The position numbers and the translations under genes are program-made. The notes under the pieces were generated by a model. The model worked only from the letters and a program-made list of their open reading frames with translations. It made no database searches and was not told the DNA's origin. From the NCBI RefSeq assembly GCF_014646635.1, contig NZ_BMNQ01000024.1, positions 1 through 45,346 on the forward strand: a stretch of DNA of 45,346 nucleotides. The letters are read 5' to 3'. Positions 44,109 through 45,346 of this stretch are shown piece after piece (position 1 is the stretch's first letter; each line of letters begins with the position of its first letter). Origin of the DNA: Lentibacillus kapialis. Its GTDB lineage: Bacteria > Bacillota > Bacilli > Bacillales > Amphibacillaceae.

Positions 44109-45140
44109 ATGAGTAGAACCCGAATTGCCATTAATGGATTTGGCCGTATTGGACGAATGGTTTTTCGTCAGGCGCTAAAAAATCACGATTTGGATGTTGT
44201 AACAATCAATGCCAATTACCCTCCCGACACGCTGGCACACTTAATCAAGTATGACAGTATCCACGGTATTTTTGATGGAGAAGTGAAAGCGCTCCAAAAC
44301 GGATTGGAGATCGACGGAGAATTCATTAATATTGTTAGTTCCCGTGAACCGGATAAACTTCCATGGAAGGAGCAAGAGATTGATATCGTGATTGAGGCGA
44401 CAGGTAAGTTCAAAACGAAACAAGAGGCCGGCCGTCACATTCAAGCAGGCGCCAAAAAAGTGGTTATTACGGCTCCTGGAAAACAAATTGATAAAACAAT
44501 TGTTATGGGCGTTAATGAACAATCCTATAATCCTGAGGAAGATGAAGTTATCTCCAATGCTTCCTGTACAACCAATTGTCTTGCACCGGTAATAAGGGTT
44601 CTGGATGATAACTTGACGATTGTTAACGGTCTGATGACCACGGTTCACTCGTTTACAAACGATCAAAAAAATCTTGATAATCCGCACAAAGATTTGCGGC
44701 GTGCACGCGGTTGCACACAGTCGATCATTCCAACATCAACCGGCGCCGCAAAAGCGCTTGGAGAGGTGATACCGCATTTGGAAGGAAAACTTCATGGTAT
44801 GGCGCTCAGGGTACCAACCCCGAATGTTTCGCTTATTGATCTTGTTATTGATGTAGAAGAGTCCGTAACAGAGGAAATGATTAATGAATTCTTTCGAAAG
44901 GCTTCGGAAAATGAATTGAAAGGAATTATCAAATACAGTGAGGAACCACTTGTATCTGTCGATTATACAACAACCGATTATTCAGCTATTATCGATGGAC
45001 TTACGACGATGGTGATGGAAGATAACAAGATTAAAATTTTAGCGTGGTATGACAATGAGTGGGGCTACTCAACACGCATAGTCGACCTTGCAAGGCATGT
45101 CGGAAGCTACATGAAACAGCACCAAGTTAAAGTTTCGTGA
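44109..45140 (+). CDS. gapB: Glyceraldehyde-3-phosphate dehydrogenase GapB (gluconeogenic, NADP-type)
   Basis: GapB works in the gluconeogenic direction with NADP. The 343-residue protein has the N-terminal NGFGRIGRMVFRQ, then INANYPPDTLAHLIKYDS. The region following strand beta2 lacks the Asp that fixes NAD specificity in GapA, which fits NADP use. The catalytic Cys is in SNASCTTNC (about 150-158), with the catalytic His in TTVHSFTNDQ (about 178-187). GTPT-like loop PTSTGAAKALGEVIP and C-terminal WYDNEWGYSTRIVDL are typical. GGGGGATGGAAA precedes the ATG. Two CcpN-type sites lie upstream. Confidence 0.97.
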   Translation: MSRTRIAINGFGRIGRMVFRQALKNHDLDVVTINANYPPDTLAHLIKYDSIHGIFDGEVKALQNGLEIDGEFINIVSSREPDKLPWKEQEIDIVIEATGKFKTKQEAGRHIQAGAKKVVITAPGKQIDKTIVMGVNEQSYNPEEDEVISNASCTTNCLAPVIRVLDDNLTIVNGLMTTVHSFTNDQKNLDNPHKDLRRARGCTQSIIPTSTGAAKALGEVIPHLEGKLHGMALRVPTPNVSLIDLVIDVEESVTEEMINEFFRKASENELKGIIKYSEEPLVSVDYTTTDYSAIIDGLTTMVMEDNKIKILAWYDNEWGYSTRIVDLARHVGSYMKQHQVKVS

Positions 45141-45171
45141 TTAATGCTCATTTTATTTGGCATATTTTATA

Positions 45172-45213
45172 AAAGATTGGCCTTCTAACAGAAGAAGCCA
45201 ATCTTTATTTTTT
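45172..45213 (+). terminator. Terminator after gapB
   Basis: AAAGATTGGC (45172-45181) pairs perfectly with GCCAATCTTT (45197-45206); an inner TTCT-AAC-AGAA extends the stem. ATTTTTTG follows. The R1 copy 3 begins right after it. Confidence 0.9.
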
Positions 45214-45346
45214 GGGTCACCACCAAAATCTATGGTTGAAATGAATGAGTGAATATAGTAGTGAAACTAGCTAGCGGAGGAAAAACACGGAGACTCCTGT
45301 GGGAATGCGCAGTGTGAAGACCCCGCAGAAAAAGCGACCTTCTTTT
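45214..45346 (+). mobile_element. R1 repeat copy 3, truncated by window end
   Basis: It starts GGGTCACCACC at 45214, with the R1 inverted repeat CACCAAAATCTATGGTTGA at 45221-45239. It then runs through the core (GGAGACTCCTGTGGGA, GAAGACCCCGCAG) until the window ends. Positions 45221-45346 match the reverse complement of 51-176 with about one change in the 126 compared. Confidence 0.85.

Overview
The window reads as chromosomal DNA of a low-to-moderate GC, endospore-forming Bacillaceae. The evidence is the sporulation genes (gerW/ytfJ, ytrH, ytrI, ytvI), strong GGAGG ribosome binding sites, frequent TTG starts, and a gene order close to the Bacillus subtilis nadK2-ytfI-ytfJ-tpx-ytxK-ackA-moaB ... 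dnaE-ytsJ-accDA-pfkA-pyk-ytvI-citZ-icd-mdh-phoPR-polA-mutM-coaE-gapB region. The dispersed repeats suggest a halotolerant genus such as Lentibacillus, Virgibacillus or Oceanobacillus; that placement is inference. No tRNA, rRNA, CRISPR array or intact prophage was seen.

Layout. 1-6650: NAD kinase, ytfI/gerW, thiol peroxidase, ytxK-ackA-moaB, a universal stress protein and a 50-residue small gene that starts at TTG. 6650-8000: an accessory patch with a five-unit 21-bp tandem array, a decayed IS200/IS605 element (broken tnpA, internally deleted tnpB) and copies of a short hairpin repeat. 8000-18600: a short-chain dehydrogenase homologue lacking the usual catalytic residues, alanine dehydrogenase, an M24 peptidase, a PspA homologue, ytkL, a prepilin peptidase, ytoI, ytpI, nrnA and the ytrH-ytrI sporulation pair. 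18750-30750: dnaE, an NADP-type malic enzyme, a FadR-like GntR regulator, accD-accA, pfkA-pyk, fxsA and ytvI. 31500-45140: citZ-icd-mdh, a MaoC-like protein, phoP-phoR, polA-mutM-coaE, an MFS transporter abutting a truncated DUF5694 gene, and gapB.

The genes form a central-carbon hub. PfkA and pyruvate kinase make pyruvate; CitZ, Icd and Mdh run the first oxidative steps of the TCA cycle; malic enzyme links malate to pyruvate and NADPH; AccDA starts fatty acid synthesis; AckA handles acetate overflow; GapB runs gluconeogenesis. Regulatory sites fit this: a cre-like site at ald, two inverted matches to the CcpN consensus at gapB, and a perfect GntR/FadR-type palindrome just downstream of the malic enzyme promoter, with a FadR-like regulator as the next gene.

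The least explained part is the repeat content. R1 is a roughly 317-bp MITE-like element with terminal inverted repeats. One whole copy sits inside a copy of R2 with a near-perfect 8-bp duplication; truncated inverted copies form both ends of the window. R2 is an 85-bp element with a bidirectional terminator hairpin, in at least eight full, partial or diverged copies. R3 is a 129-bp GC-rich structured repeat sharing a core with R1. I found no clear defence or biosynthetic system that looks new.
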